Assembly (NCBI GenBank): GCA_002336115.1
Contig: DDEN01000050.1
Span: 186,001 to 250,000, forward strand
Direction: 5' to 3'
DNA: 64,000 nt
Source of the DNA: Chitinophagaceae bacterium UBA1953
GTDB lineage: Bacteria > Bacteroidota > Bacteroidia > Chitinophagales > Chitinophagaceae
Below are positions 33,073-41,990 of this stretch, one piece after another (positions within the stretch are counted from its first letter, which is position 1; each line of letters starts with the position of its first letter). The notes under the pieces were generated by a model. It did no database searches, had not been told where the DNA came from, and worked only from the letters and a program-made list of their open reading frames with translations. The translations under genes were made by a program, and so were the position numbers.

Positions 33073-33471
33073 TTAAAATGGTAAGTCTTCTGCTACTTCT
33101 GAAAGGGCTGCTGGTGCAGTGCTCATTGGTACAACTGGTGCAGGTGTATTACTGCCGCCATTTGGTTTGCCATGCAGCTTGATACTGTTTACATGGAAAG
33201 TAAGGCTGGCTTTTACTTCGCCTTCTTTGTTTGTCCAGGCGTTTGCACCAACACGGCCATTGCACTCCACTAATGAGCCTTTGGTTAAATACGGTGCAAT
33301 ACCGGGATTAATCCAGTAAGCACAATTAACATAGGTTACAATCTTCTGTACCTCTGTACTTCCTTTTGCTTTGTAAGTGTCGTTAATAGCAATAGAAAAG
33401 TTCACTACTTTTTTCCCTGCTTTTGATTCGCTAACGGTTGCGTCTGCTGTTACTCGTCCGATGATTTGCAT
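33073..33471 (-). CDS. ssb: Single-stranded DNA-binding protein
   Basis: This 132-residue protein has an OB-fold with MQIIGRVTADATV, KVVNFSIAINDTYKA, YVNCAYWINPG and VECNGRVGANAW. It ends with an acidic tail, EDLPF, the SSB tip that binds partner proteins. Such short SSBs are typical of mobile elements. Upstream is a nested palindromic element. Confidence 0.95.
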   Translation of the reverse strand: MQIIGRVTADATVSESKAGKKVVNFSIAINDTYKAKGSTEVQKIVTYVNCAYWINPGIAPYLTKGSLVECNGRVGANAWTNKEGEVKASLTFHVNSIKLHGKPNGGSNTPAPVVPMSTAPAALSEVAEDLPF

Positions 33472-33578
33472 AACATGAAATTTTAAATGTTAAAAAATGA
33501 TTGTTTAATTGTGTTCTGATGATGAAAAAAAATGTTTTGTAAAAGAAAAAATGGAAAAAAAGAAAGCATTACGGTAAG

Positions 33579-33691
33579 GCGGCTGCAGGGAAGCAAAAAG
33601 GAAACGGAATAAATAAAATCTTAAGTAGTGTGGGATATGCTTGTTTATGCCGTAGTCTTTTTGCTCTTTGATAAATCATTATCGCAGCCGC
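33579..33691. repeat. Nested palindromic element upstream of ssb
   Basis: Arms nest as GCGGCTGC/GCAGCCGC (33579-33586 and 33684-33691), AGCAAAAAG/CTTTTTGCT (33592-33600 and 33657-33665), CGGAATAAA/TTTATGCCG (33605-33613 and 33644-33652). The inner pair is the same as in the radC-upstream element. The stretch 33472-33808 holds no gene I can support. Confidence 0.65.
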
Positions 33692-33808
33692 ATAACTTCG
33701 CTTTCGCTTTTACCCATTTTCTTACAAAACAGGTTAATAATATTTGCAGATTCTTACTTGAGAGATGAGAAAAGGATTCTTTAAAGTATCTGGAATACTT
33801 GGATGTGT

Positions 33809-33957
33809 GGAATTGTGTTTGGCAGGTTAGTTTTTTTGCATCTGGCAGAAAAGCCAATCTCAATTCCCAATAATCTTTACCCGGCGTAATGGTTTCGCCG
33901 TTTCGTTATGACGAAGGAGTAACGATTTATGTAAACGGTGAAATGATTGCGCCGGGT
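33809..33957. repeat. Compound palindromic repeat, copy 1
   Basis: Part A: GGAATTGTGTTTGGC (33809-33823) against GCCAATCTCAATTCC (33853-33867). Part B begins ACCCGGCG (33879-33886) and ends CGCCGGGT (33950-33957), and its arms continue inward imperfectly. The gap between A and B is 11 bases. Copy 2 has the same order and spacing at 34598-34734. Confidence 0.72.
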
Positions 33958-34041
33958 CTTATGATGATAGAAGAACAAAAAGTTGAACGGAGCGTCGCCA
34001 CAGAAGTTGCACAAAGATGTAAAGCTGGTAACAACAAAATA

Positions 34042-34548
34042 CTACTTGCCTGAAAGAATAGCATAGTTTTCTGTTCGCCTTTTTTCGTCGTGGTCACGAA
34101 TGCAAGTAATTGACTGTAGTTTGGAAATGTATTCCGCAGGTAAATTATTCAGGATGGCTCCTGACACAATAAACTCTTTATACCAATCATAGGGTAGCAA
34201 GCTATTGTCTATCGCTTTACTATCGGCAATATAAACCTGGGCAACGTAAGGGTTATTGATTTCATCAAAAAATGTCAATATATCCTCATTGTAACCTTTG
34301 CCCAAACCTTCTGCTTTGTCAAGCAATGGTTTCTCATTTTTATCAATAGTAAATAATACTCCCCAAACAAATTCAGTAAGATTATCCGTCTTTATAATAT
34401 TCGCTTTTGCAGAACCGTCTTTTTTGCTAACCTTATTACAAACTAATTTACATCCCGGAAGAAATACGTTGCAAAACTTCATTGCAGAAGGAACTCTTTG
34501 TGTAAGCCTGTTCAGATTCATATTAGAGCCGTACGCAAAAATCAACAT
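34042..34548 (-). CDS. Gamma-glutamylcyclotransferase-like (AIG2-like) protein
   Basis: About 168 residues are encoded from ATG 34548 (a TTG at 34572 opens the frame). FAYGSNMNLNRL holds the YGSN substrate loop, and EFVWGVLFTID and EGLGKGYNEDI with the catalytic Glu region match the BtrG/GGCT fold. These enzymes release pyroglutamate from gamma-glutamyl compounds. The gene lies alone between two direct copies of a compound palindromic repeat, cassette-like. Confidence 0.85.
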   Translation of the reverse strand: MLIFAYGSNMNLNRLTQRVPSAMKFCNVFLPGCKLVCNKVSKKDGSAKANIIKTDNLTEFVWGVLFTIDKNEKPLLDKAEGLGKGYNEDILTFFDEINNPYVAQVYIADSKAIDNSLLPYDWYKEFIVSGAILNNLPAEYISKLQSITCIRDHDEKRRTENYAILSGK

Positions 34549-34597
34549 ATAGCATTCAGATTTAGAATACAAATCTACATGGCTTCTTTGGTTATCT

Positions 34598-34734
34598 GGA
34601 ATTGTGTTTGGCCGGACAGGTTATATATATCTGCCGATAGCCAAACTCAATTCCCATTTTCATTGTCCGGCACAGTGGTTCTGCTATTTACTGTAATGCT
34701 CGGGAATGTTTGAAGAGCAGAAGGACTGTGCCGG
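34598..34734. repeat. Compound palindromic repeat, copy 2
   Basis: Part A: GGAATTGTGTTTGGC (34598-34612) against GCCAAACTCAATTCC (34640-34654). Part B: CCGGCACAGT and TTCTGCT (34667-34685) against AGCAGAA and ACTGTGCCGG (34716-34734), with an unpaired GG on each side. Same orientation as copy 1. The rest of 34735-34791 should contain the promoter of the next gene. Confidence 0.75.
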
Positions 34735-34791
34735 GTCTCCCGGATAATTAAGAAAATCAGTTTAAATTAGCAGTTCACTAACTAACTGTTT

Positions 34792-36489
34792 ATGGCAATT
34801 TGGAAATCTTATAAAATATCGGATGTAATCAATGAAATAGAAGAAGAAAAATTTGTTCTCCCAGTAATACAAAGGCGGTTGGTTTGGGATGAGGAAAAAA
34901 TGGAGTTACTGTTTGATACACTCTTGAAAGGGGATTCCTTTGGTGGTATAATGGTGATTGAGGAAGAAAAAGGAAGTAAGCCGTTGTTTAATTACCGCTC
35001 TTTTACAAAAGATGGTGGCATCATTAATTCAAGGCAAGTAGATTCGCTGACTCAATTGCAGCATTTCGTTATTGACGGGCAACAGCGATTGCAATCTTTC
35101 TATATAGGATTGAAAGGAAGTTTCAATGGTAAGGTTTTGTACTTTGATTTGTACAGCGATTATAATACCGAATTTGAATTTAAGTTTGAGAAAGAGGAAA
35201 GTAAACTCCCCAGGCAAGCAAAGGGAAATGAAGACAGAACAATAGCTGAACATAACTGGTATCTTGCCAGTTCATTATTGAAAAGATTAAAAGATACTAA
35301 CGATGAAGACCAGGTAGCAGAGGAAATAATAAAGGCGCAAAATATACAGGATACCATTCAAAGAAAGCATGTTGAAAAAAATGTAAAGGCTTTTTATAAA
35401 AATACATTGACAGCAGATTGCCTTGGCATTTCAAAAGTGTCAGTAAATAAATCATTTGATGAAATAACCAACAAACAAAGAATAGTTGAATTGTTCAGAA
35501 GATTAAATGATGGTGGCACCAAGCTATCTTCTTTTGATTTGGTAGCATCGGTACTCAAAGGTTTTGAATGGGAAATGGAAGGCTTTCTGGAAGAAACATT
35601 AAAGAGCTATGAAGAAATAGGATTAACACAGGACAATCTTATCAAGTTAATATTTCTGTTGCAGGACAATCATAAGAAAGAAATGGCTGCAATTGAAGCG
35701 GCAGATGCACAGTTTGCCATTAAGAACAGGGAAAGAATAAAAATTACACTGAAATGCCTTAAAGATTTTCTTATTAATTCCAAACTGTATTATTATTATA
35801 AAGACGCCAACCGTTCTTTTATCCCATTATTTTTTATCGCCTATCATCTTTTTCATAAGCAGATAAGCGATGGAGAATTGGAAGAATTCTTTGCAAATTT
35901 TGATGCTAAGAATACTGAACACCCCAAAATAAAAAAATGGATATATCACTCCCTGATTAATGGAGTTTTCAAAAGTAAAGGTGCAGGGTGGATACCATAT
36001 AAAACAGGCATCCGTAAGTTGCTGGATAAGATGCAGCATTTTAAGAACAAAGATTTTCCAACCGATGAATTGTTCCAGGTTTATGCCGACCATCCGATAA
36101 CATTTACCAGAACATATACTATTGGCAATCTCGATGAATTGGAAAGTTCATTTGTTTATTATCTTATGTACGACAGAGGGCAGACCATACGAATAAATGA
36201 CATTGACCATATCATGCCTAAATCAATATTAGAATCTCTGAAGATTGAATCAGCTAAAATCAATAGCATCAGAAATTTTCAATTAATAGATTTCAGCACC
36301 AACAGGGGATTGAAAAATGCAAGTCCTTTCAAGGATTGGATTAATAGCCATGTAGCGGACAAAGCAGCTTTTATAAAGCGGCATTTAATTCCGGTTGATG
36401 AAATATTGTGGACAGAAGATAGATTTGAAGACTTTGCTACTGCAAGAGCAAATTTAATATTGAATTGTATTTTGCTCAACTTGAAATAA
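34792..36489 (+). CDS. DUF262 and HNH (GmrSD-like) defence-type protein
   Basis: This 565-residue protein has an N-terminal DUF262 domain with the nucleotide-binding/nicking motif VIDGQQRL (D95-R99) preceded by FVLPVIQRRLVWDEEK. The C-terminal DUF1524-like HNH part reads NDIDHIMPKS (H about 473) and FSTNRGLKN. This is the architecture of GmrSD/type IV restriction enzymes, which cut modified DNA with NTP use. It differs in length from classical GmrSD. It starts downstream of the repeat copy at 34734 and is followed 50 bp later by a small gene, probably cotranscribed. Confidence 0.9.
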   Translation: MAIWKSYKISDVINEIEEEKFVLPVIQRRLVWDEEKMELLFDTLLKGDSFGGIMVIEEEKGSKPLFNYRSFTKDGGIINSRQVDSLTQLQHFVIDGQQRLQSFYIGLKGSFNGKVLYFDLYSDYNTEFEFKFEKEESKLPRQAKGNEDRTIAEHNWYLASSLLKRLKDTNDEDQVAEEIIKAQNIQDTIQRKHVEKNVKAFYKNTLTADCLGISKVSVNKSFDEITNKQRIVELFRRLNDGGTKLSSFDLVASVLKGFEWEMEGFLEETLKSYEEIGLTQDNLIKLIFLLQDNHKKEMAAIEAADAQFAIKNRERIKITLKCLKDFLINSKLYYYYKDANRSFIPLFFIAYHLFHKQISDGELEEFFANFDAKNTEHPKIKKWIYHSLINGVFKSKGAGWIPYKTGIRKLLDKMQHFKNKDFPTDELFQVYADHPITFTRTYTIGNLDELESSFVYYLMYDRGQTIRINDIDHIMPKSILESLKIESAKINSIRNFQLIDFSTNRGLKNASPFKDWINSHVADKAAFIKRHLIPVDEILWTEDRFEDFATARANLILNCILLNLK

Positions 36490-36539
36490 CATTTGAATTT
36501 GCTTTAGAGAGCAGTAACCTGAACTTTATATGAAAAACA

Positions 36540-36968
36540 ATGAAAGACAAATTTTTTAAGAATCTCCTGCATAATGCCGAAGGTTACTCGGTGCTCAATT
36601 CAGGGGGACAACTTGTGAAAGGATATAAACCCGACACAGTATTGCAAAAGGACAATGAGTATATTATTTTGGAATGTGATACCGGAACCAGCAGAAAGGG
36701 ATATTTGGGTGCAATGCTAAAAGCTGCAAGATTTTTAAGCAATGAAAGGAAAGGTATATTGGTACTGGTAATTAAGGAAAAGCCTAACACTAAAGTAAAG
36801 CAGATAGCAGAACACTTACAGGAGTACCTGGTATGGTTACAGCCGCTTACGAACCTGAACATCGTTTACCTGATAGAATCAAACAGATATTGCCAGGATG
36901 AGAATCCTTTAGAACTACTAAGTTCTGAATTTATAACAACTGCCACTATTATAAATTCAGATAGATGA
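36540..36968 (+). CDS. Small protein with PD-(D/E)XK-like pattern
   Basis: In this 142-residue protein, YKPDTVLQKDNEYIILECDT (D32, E45, D47) followed by SRKG resembles a restriction-endonuclease-like core, with K53 as possible lysine. The family is not recognised. It lies after the DUF262/HNH gene on the same strand and may be its partner or immunity protein. It is the last gene of the accessory region on the right. Confidence 0.65.
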   Translation: MKDKFFKNLLHNAEGYSVLNSGGQLVKGYKPDTVLQKDNEYIILECDTGTSRKGYLGAMLKAARFLSNERKGILVLVIKEKPNTKVKQIAEHLQEYLVWLQPLTNLNIVYLIESNRYCQDENPLELLSSEFITTATIINSDR

Positions 36969-37016
36969 TATAAAGTACGACATCTTCTCACAAAAGGATG
37001 TGTGATAGTACAGCCT

Positions 37017-38984
37017 TTATTTATTCCCCTGCTTCAACCCACCATTTTTAAATAAGTAATAGGCCGTTTGATAATTTGCAATTGCCTCGTTTGCTAAGTT
37101 ATCATGGGCTTTTGTTAATGGAACTTGTTCGTTTTTTATTTTGTTATACTGATAGGCTTCTACTTTTTGCTGTGGGCCTAATACAATGAACGTATCATTT
37201 TTCAAGTATCCCAATTTTTGATAAGTACCCAAAAGGATACGGGGTGTATAATTATTGGACAGTACATTTTGACCATACAAATTGCTGGTATAATTCCAGT
37301 TGAGTAAATGAAAAAGTGTAGGGTACAAATCAATTTGTGAACACATTGCCGTAATGGTTGAAGGTGCTTGGGCCGGCAGATTATAGATGATGGCCGGGAT
37401 ATGATATTTTGTAATGTCAATTTCATTTTTACCAGCACTGTTGGCACAATGGTCGGCTACAAAAATAAAGACAGTATTGGCAAACCAGGGTTTCTGTTTT
37501 GCCTTCTTTAGAAATTGTCCGATTGCATAATCAGTGTATTTAACAGCACCATCTCTGCCGCTTCCGGATGGTATATCAATCTTGTCTTCGGGATAAGTAT
37601 AAGGCCGGTGATTGGAAGTTGTCATTACAAAATCATAAAAAGGCTTCTGCTGGCTTGTTTTTGCATCAGCATCTCTTATCACAGCATCGTATAAATCTTC
37701 GTCACAAATACCCCAGGCATTTTTGAACTGAATGAATGAATCCGGGATTGTGGTACGGGTGGCTTTAAAGTTATCTTTCACCAGTGTGTTGCGCTGCTTA
37801 TCAGTAACTGCATAACCGTTATTTCCAAAATACATATTCATATTGTCAAAGTAGCCATCACCACCATAAAAGAACCCGGTTTCGTAGCCCTTTTGCTGAA
37901 AGATATAGCCGATTGTGGTAAGGTTGTCATTATTCAGCCTTCGTACAATGCTGCTGCCCGGTGTAGGCGGTATGGCAAGGCTTAATGCTTCCATGCCACG
38001 AACTGTCCGTGTGCCGGTGGCATACATGCCGGTAAATAAAACACCTTCACCTGCCAATGAATCCAGCACGGGGGTAAGTTTATTGGTGTTTCCAAACCGG
38101 CCCATAAAATCGGCACTAAAACTTTCGATGGTAACCATAATTACATTGGGCATTTGAGGGCTGGCATTGTTGCCTATTTTTCTTTCAACAGACAACCCAT
38201 CGTTTATAAATGCAGTATTACTGTCGGCAAATTGATTTCTTGCCAGATTAAATGCCTTTCTGTTATCAATTGTTTTATAGAAATGGTCGTAGCTGAGTTC
38301 GTTATTTTTAAAAGCAGCAAAAAAGGAAAAGATACCAGCTTTTGAAAGTTCGTCCTGATAACGGTTACTGCCATTCTCCGCCAACGAATTGTTTATAAAG
38401 AAGGCATAAATAAAACTTAATCCAATTACAGTCCCACTTATCATTAATCGTTTTAGAAAAGCGTCTTTGCCATTGAAGGTGTTTGCAAATATTTTCTTCT
38501 TGTAAAAAGCCCATACTATTATTGAAACGGCAATTAACATGGCGCTAATTAGTATTGGCAGTGGGTAGGATTCGTTGATATTATTTATCACTTCAAAAGT
38601 GTAAATTAAATAATCAACGGCTATAAAATTAAAACGGCTTTCAAACTCCTGCCAGAATGTAAATTCGGCAAAAAAAGAGAACATGATTATGAGGGCAGCT
38701 ATAAAAAATGCGGTATAGGTGATAGCCTTATTAATGATGGTATTGCTCCACTTAACAGGAAACAGCAGCAAATACAATGCATAGGGCACACAAAAAAATA
38801 CTGCTACTCCAAAATCAAATAAAAGCCCTTCTCCAAATATTTTCAATACTGCTGGTAAGGTTAACTGCAGTTTGGAGAAAGACATTAACAGCAATACAAA
38901 ACGCAGCAGCAATGAAGCACAAAGAAAACAAAGCACAAAACGGAATAAGAGAGAATATGTTCCCTTCAGGTATTTTGATAGCAT
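37017..38984 (-). CDS. LTA synthase/sulfatase-family membrane phosphotransferase
   Basis: This 655-residue protein has five N-terminal membrane helices (first 200 residues), then an alkaline phosphatase-fold domain with VTIESFSADFMGRFG, the nucleophile region TGTRTVRGMEAL and the metal site VFIFVADHCAN. Relatives transfer phosphoglycerol or phosphoethanolamine to envelope polymers or lipids on the outer face of the inner membrane. The acceptor here is unknown. The gene marks the return to core-type genes. Confidence 0.9.
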   Translation of the reverse strand: MLSKYLKGTYSLLFRFVLCFLCASLLLRFVLLLMSFSKLQLTLPAVLKIFGEGLLFDFGVAVFFCVPYALYLLLFPVKWSNTIINKAITYTAFFIAALIIMFSFFAEFTFWQEFESRFNFIAVDYLIYTFEVINNINESYPLPILISAMLIAVSIIVWAFYKKKIFANTFNGKDAFLKRLMISGTVIGLSFIYAFFINNSLAENGSNRYQDELSKAGIFSFFAAFKNNELSYDHFYKTIDNRKAFNLARNQFADSNTAFINDGLSVERKIGNNASPQMPNVIMVTIESFSADFMGRFGNTNKLTPVLDSLAGEGVLFTGMYATGTRTVRGMEALSLAIPPTPGSSIVRRLNNDNLTTIGYIFQQKGYETGFFYGGDGYFDNMNMYFGNNGYAVTDKQRNTLVKDNFKATRTTIPDSFIQFKNAWGICDEDLYDAVIRDADAKTSQQKPFYDFVMTTSNHRPYTYPEDKIDIPSGSGRDGAVKYTDYAIGQFLKKAKQKPWFANTVFIFVADHCANSAGKNEIDITKYHIPAIIYNLPAQAPSTITAMCSQIDLYPTLFHLLNWNYTSNLYGQNVLSNNYTPRILLGTYQKLGYLKNDTFIVLGPQQKVEAYQYNKIKNEQVPLTKAHDNLANEAIANYQTAYYLFKNGGLKQGNK

Positions 38985-39067
38985 GATGATGAACTAAGGT
39001 TAAAACCGCAACATCATACTGCAATCTGAATAAATTCTGAATTTTTGGGCTTCTTTTCCATATTTAA

Positions 39068-41473
39068 TTAAAACTTGTAACTATACCCAACCCGGAAAAC
39101 CTGTGTTTCATAATAGTCCCTGCTGATAACCCTGAAGTTGGTGCCTTGAATATCCTTTTTAATTCGCAGAGTATTAAAAATATCGGTAGCATTGAAAAAG
39201 AGTTCGCCTTTATTTTTCTGAATGGCATTTTTAGCACCGAAGTCCACCGAAAAGCGTTGAGCAATTCGCCCCTGCGGAATAATGTCCGGCGCCAGGTAAA
39301 TGGCTGTAAACTGCAGGTCGGTATTTTTTGGAAGTTTTACAAGGCCGTTCAATTTTATATTTCCTGACCAGGCTGATTCTTTGGCGGCACTATAAGTAAC
39401 AGGAACTGGGTACTTATTTACAGCAGTAAATGCACCGATGGTATTTTTATACAGCATGGCATTTACATTAAAACTAAAAGCTTTGTTCACCGTTTGATTA
39501 GCGATTAACTCCACACCAGTGTTCCATGCTTTATCCGCATTTTGAAATACGGAATAAATGATATTGCTACCGGGAACTGTAGTACCAATTCTTGTAATAG
39601 TTTGTTTTGAAAATTTGTGATACAAGGCTGTATAAAGAAACCCATTGCTCCAGCTCGACTTATAACCAGCTTCTAAGGTTTGTGTAAACTGTGGCCGTAA
39701 AGCAGGGTTACCCACTTTTAAAATTTCCGGTTCATCATATTTGGGGAAGATGCGGATATCGCCTTCGTCAGGCCTGTCCACCCGGCGGTTGTAGTAAAGC
39801 GACAGTTTATTATGTTCATTCAAATTATAACCCAGCCTTACACTCGGGAACGGCTGAAAGTAGTTGTAACCATCGCTTTTGTATGTGTTGTGATTGGGAT
39901 TGACATTATATTGAAGATTGACATACTCCATACGCAGCCCTGCTTCCAGTTCAAACTTTTTTGATTCGTAAATATAATTGCCGTAAACGGCAGGTATCAC
40001 TTCTTTATACTTTGCCCAACCGGCTGCATTGGTATCTAATGGAGAATTAATACCGGGAAAGAACCGCATATTGGTAGGAATATACCGCCACCTGAACTTT
40101 GTTCCGGTTTCAAACCTTCCATGTTTTAAAGGTTTTGTATAGTCAATGGTAAAGTCGGTTACATTTTCATCGGCTATAAGCATGAAAGTATCTTTACCTG
40201 TATATGCAGGCATAATATTGGTCAAAAAATATTTTTCATCTTCCCGGTGAAAAGTATAATTCAGGCTCATGTTAAGCACATGGCCGGGCTGGGTAAACTT
40301 ATGCTGGTAAATGGCCGAAGCGGTGGCTGCGGTGTTCACTTCATCTTCAAAAAACTGCCAAAGCCTTTTCCTTTCAGTCAATTTGCTGTTGTAATAAGGA
40401 ATATCACCATTGTCCTTTACGGCTTCGCTGCTGTATAAGCCGGAAATAGTAAGTGTGTTTTTATTATTGATAAACCAATCAATACCTGTGCGGACAGTGC
40501 CTGCTGTGGTAATACGATTTCGTTGCACCTGCTGACGCACCGTATCTCCGTTTGAATAAAACCGCTCCGCAAAATCATTCCGGTTCAGGGTTTTGTTGTA
40601 CAGATAATCACCCTGGAAAAAAGCATTGACTTTATTCTTGCGATAATTGAGACTGAGTGAAGGATTGATTTTAGGTGTACCGATGTATTGCGGCCGTATT
40701 CCCGGCAGGCTTTTCTCCTTCATCCATAATGCACCAAGACCTGTGGCAACACCAACCTTACCATTGAATCCATTTTGCCGGGATTTTTTATAAATGATAT
40801 TGATGATACCTGCATTGCCATTTGCATCATACTTTGATGAAGGATTGTTGATGATTTCAATTCTTTCAATGGCAGATGCAGGAATATTATCCAATGCTGC
40901 CTGGTTACCGAATCCTGTTAAGGCAGTCTGTTTGCCATCAATAAGAATTGTTACCCGATTACTGCCTCTTAATAATACTTTGCCCGATTCATCTATGGTA
41001 ACACCCGGCAGATTTTTCATGGATTGTAATAGCGAACTTCCTGCCTGGCTGATATTGTCAGACAATTTGAATGTCTTCTTATCCATTTTATCGGTTACTG
41101 CATCCGTTTTAGCAGTTACCACTACTTCACTTAAAGCTGCACTTTGAGGGGCTAATTCGATGATACCAATATCAAAGAACTTATTGAGTTTACCTGCCAG
41201 AAAAGGCACCGACTTTGTAACATAACCAACAATACTAACTTCGAGAAAGTAATTGCCTTCTGCTATATTCTGAATGGAAAATTGACCTTTTTCATCCGTT
41301 ACCACACCGGCCACAAAGCTGCTGTCTGCTGTTTTTTTCAAAACTACATTCGCAAAAGTCAATACAGTTTTATCAGTACCGTTTTTAACCGTACCGGATA
41401 ATACGGCATTACCGGATTGAGCCGAAACTATGATTGAAAAACATACAAATGCCAGTGCTAAGAAATATCTCAT
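39068..41473 (-). CDS. TonB-dependent outer membrane receptor with carboxypeptidase-regulatory-like domain
   Basis: The protein has 801 residues from ATG 41473 (a TTG at 41494 opens the frame). It contains a signal peptide (FLALAFVCFSIIVSAQ), a regulatory-like domain (GTVKNGTDKTVLTFANVVLK), a plug with LKNLPGV-type and VLLRGSNRVTILIDG signature, and an outer membrane barrel ending YETQVFRVGYSYKF. It is the smaller, non-SusC type. Neighbours do not reveal its substrate. Confidence 0.92.
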   Translation of the reverse strand: MRYFLALAFVCFSIIVSAQSGNAVLSGTVKNGTDKTVLTFANVVLKKTADSSFVAGVVTDEKGQFSIQNIAEGNYFLEVSIVGYVTKSVPFLAGKLNKFFDIGIIELAPQSAALSEVVVTAKTDAVTDKMDKKTFKLSDNISQAGSSLLQSMKNLPGVTIDESGKVLLRGSNRVTILIDGKQTALTGFGNQAALDNIPASAIERIEIINNPSSKYDANGNAGIINIIYKKSRQNGFNGKVGVATGLGALWMKEKSLPGIRPQYIGTPKINPSLSLNYRKNKVNAFFQGDYLYNKTLNRNDFAERFYSNGDTVRQQVQRNRITTAGTVRTGIDWFINNKNTLTISGLYSSEAVKDNGDIPYYNSKLTERKRLWQFFEDEVNTAATASAIYQHKFTQPGHVLNMSLNYTFHREDEKYFLTNIMPAYTGKDTFMLIADENVTDFTIDYTKPLKHGRFETGTKFRWRYIPTNMRFFPGINSPLDTNAAGWAKYKEVIPAVYGNYIYESKKFELEAGLRMEYVNLQYNVNPNHNTYKSDGYNYFQPFPSVRLGYNLNEHNKLSLYYNRRVDRPDEGDIRIFPKYDEPEILKVGNPALRPQFTQTLEAGYKSSWSNGFLYTALYHKFSKQTITRIGTTVPGSNIIYSVFQNADKAWNTGVELIANQTVNKAFSFNVNAMLYKNTIGAFTAVNKYPVPVTYSAAKESAWSGNIKLNGLVKLPKNTDLQFTAIYLAPDIIPQGRIAQRFSVDFGAKNAIQKNKGELFFNATDIFNTLRIKKDIQGTNFRVISRDYYETQVFRVGYSYKF

Positions 41474-41550
41474 CAAATAAATTTTTATGTGCAAAGTATT
41501 AAGGGGATTCTGAAAAGAAACTGAATTTATCCGCTAATGCGAAGATAATT

Positions 41551-41964
41551 TTAAAGTATCAGCACAAAAGTTCCTGCAATTATCAGGCAGGCACCAATGG
41601 CAGTTTTTATTGTTAAAGCTTCGCCTAAAAAAATAACAGATAAAACAATGGTAAGTGCCACACTTAGTTTATCTACAGGTGCCACCTGCGATACTTTACC
41701 AATCTGCAATGCTTTAAAATAAAATATCCACGATAAGCCGGTGGCGATGCCGGAGATAATAAGGAAGGTGATATTTTGTTTTGATAAAGCGGCTATTCCT
41801 TTCGTTTCTCCTCTTGCCAATACAATACCCCATGCCACTAATAAAATTATTACGGTACGGATAGCTGTTGCTAAGTTTGCGTTTACTTCTGCAATACCAA
41901 CTTTTGCAAAGATGGCTGTGAGGGCTGCAAACAGCGCCGATAATAAAGCGTAGAACCACCACAT
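41551..41964 (-). CDS. Small EamA/DMT-family transporter
   Basis: This 137-residue protein has about four or five membrane helices: WWFYALLSALFAALTAIFAKV, LATAIRTVIILLVAWGIVLA, FLIISGIATGLSWIFYFKAL, TIVLSVIFLGEALTIK. It is one EamA unit, so it probably dimerises. It lies 26 bp after the RND permease gene and may be transcribed with the efflux operon. Confidence 0.92.
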   Translation of the reverse strand: MWWFYALLSALFAALTAIFAKVGIAEVNANLATAIRTVIILLVAWGIVLARGETKGIAALSKQNITFLIISGIATGLSWIFYFKALQIGKVSQVAPVDKLSVALTIVLSVIFLGEALTIKTAIGACLIIAGTFVLIL

Positions 41965-41990
41965 AGTATCAGATTTATGTTTTTATATTA

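Noticed and set aside
33645..33863. 72-residue minus-strand frame between ssb and the GGCT-like gene
   Set aside because: It lies across a nested palindrome and the compound repeat, and its sequence shows no protein-like pattern.
33809..34734. True integron attC sites around the GGCT-like gene
   Set aside because: The ends do not fit RYYYAAC/GTTRRRY core boundaries, and no integron integrase is in the window; only the general hairpin design is shared.
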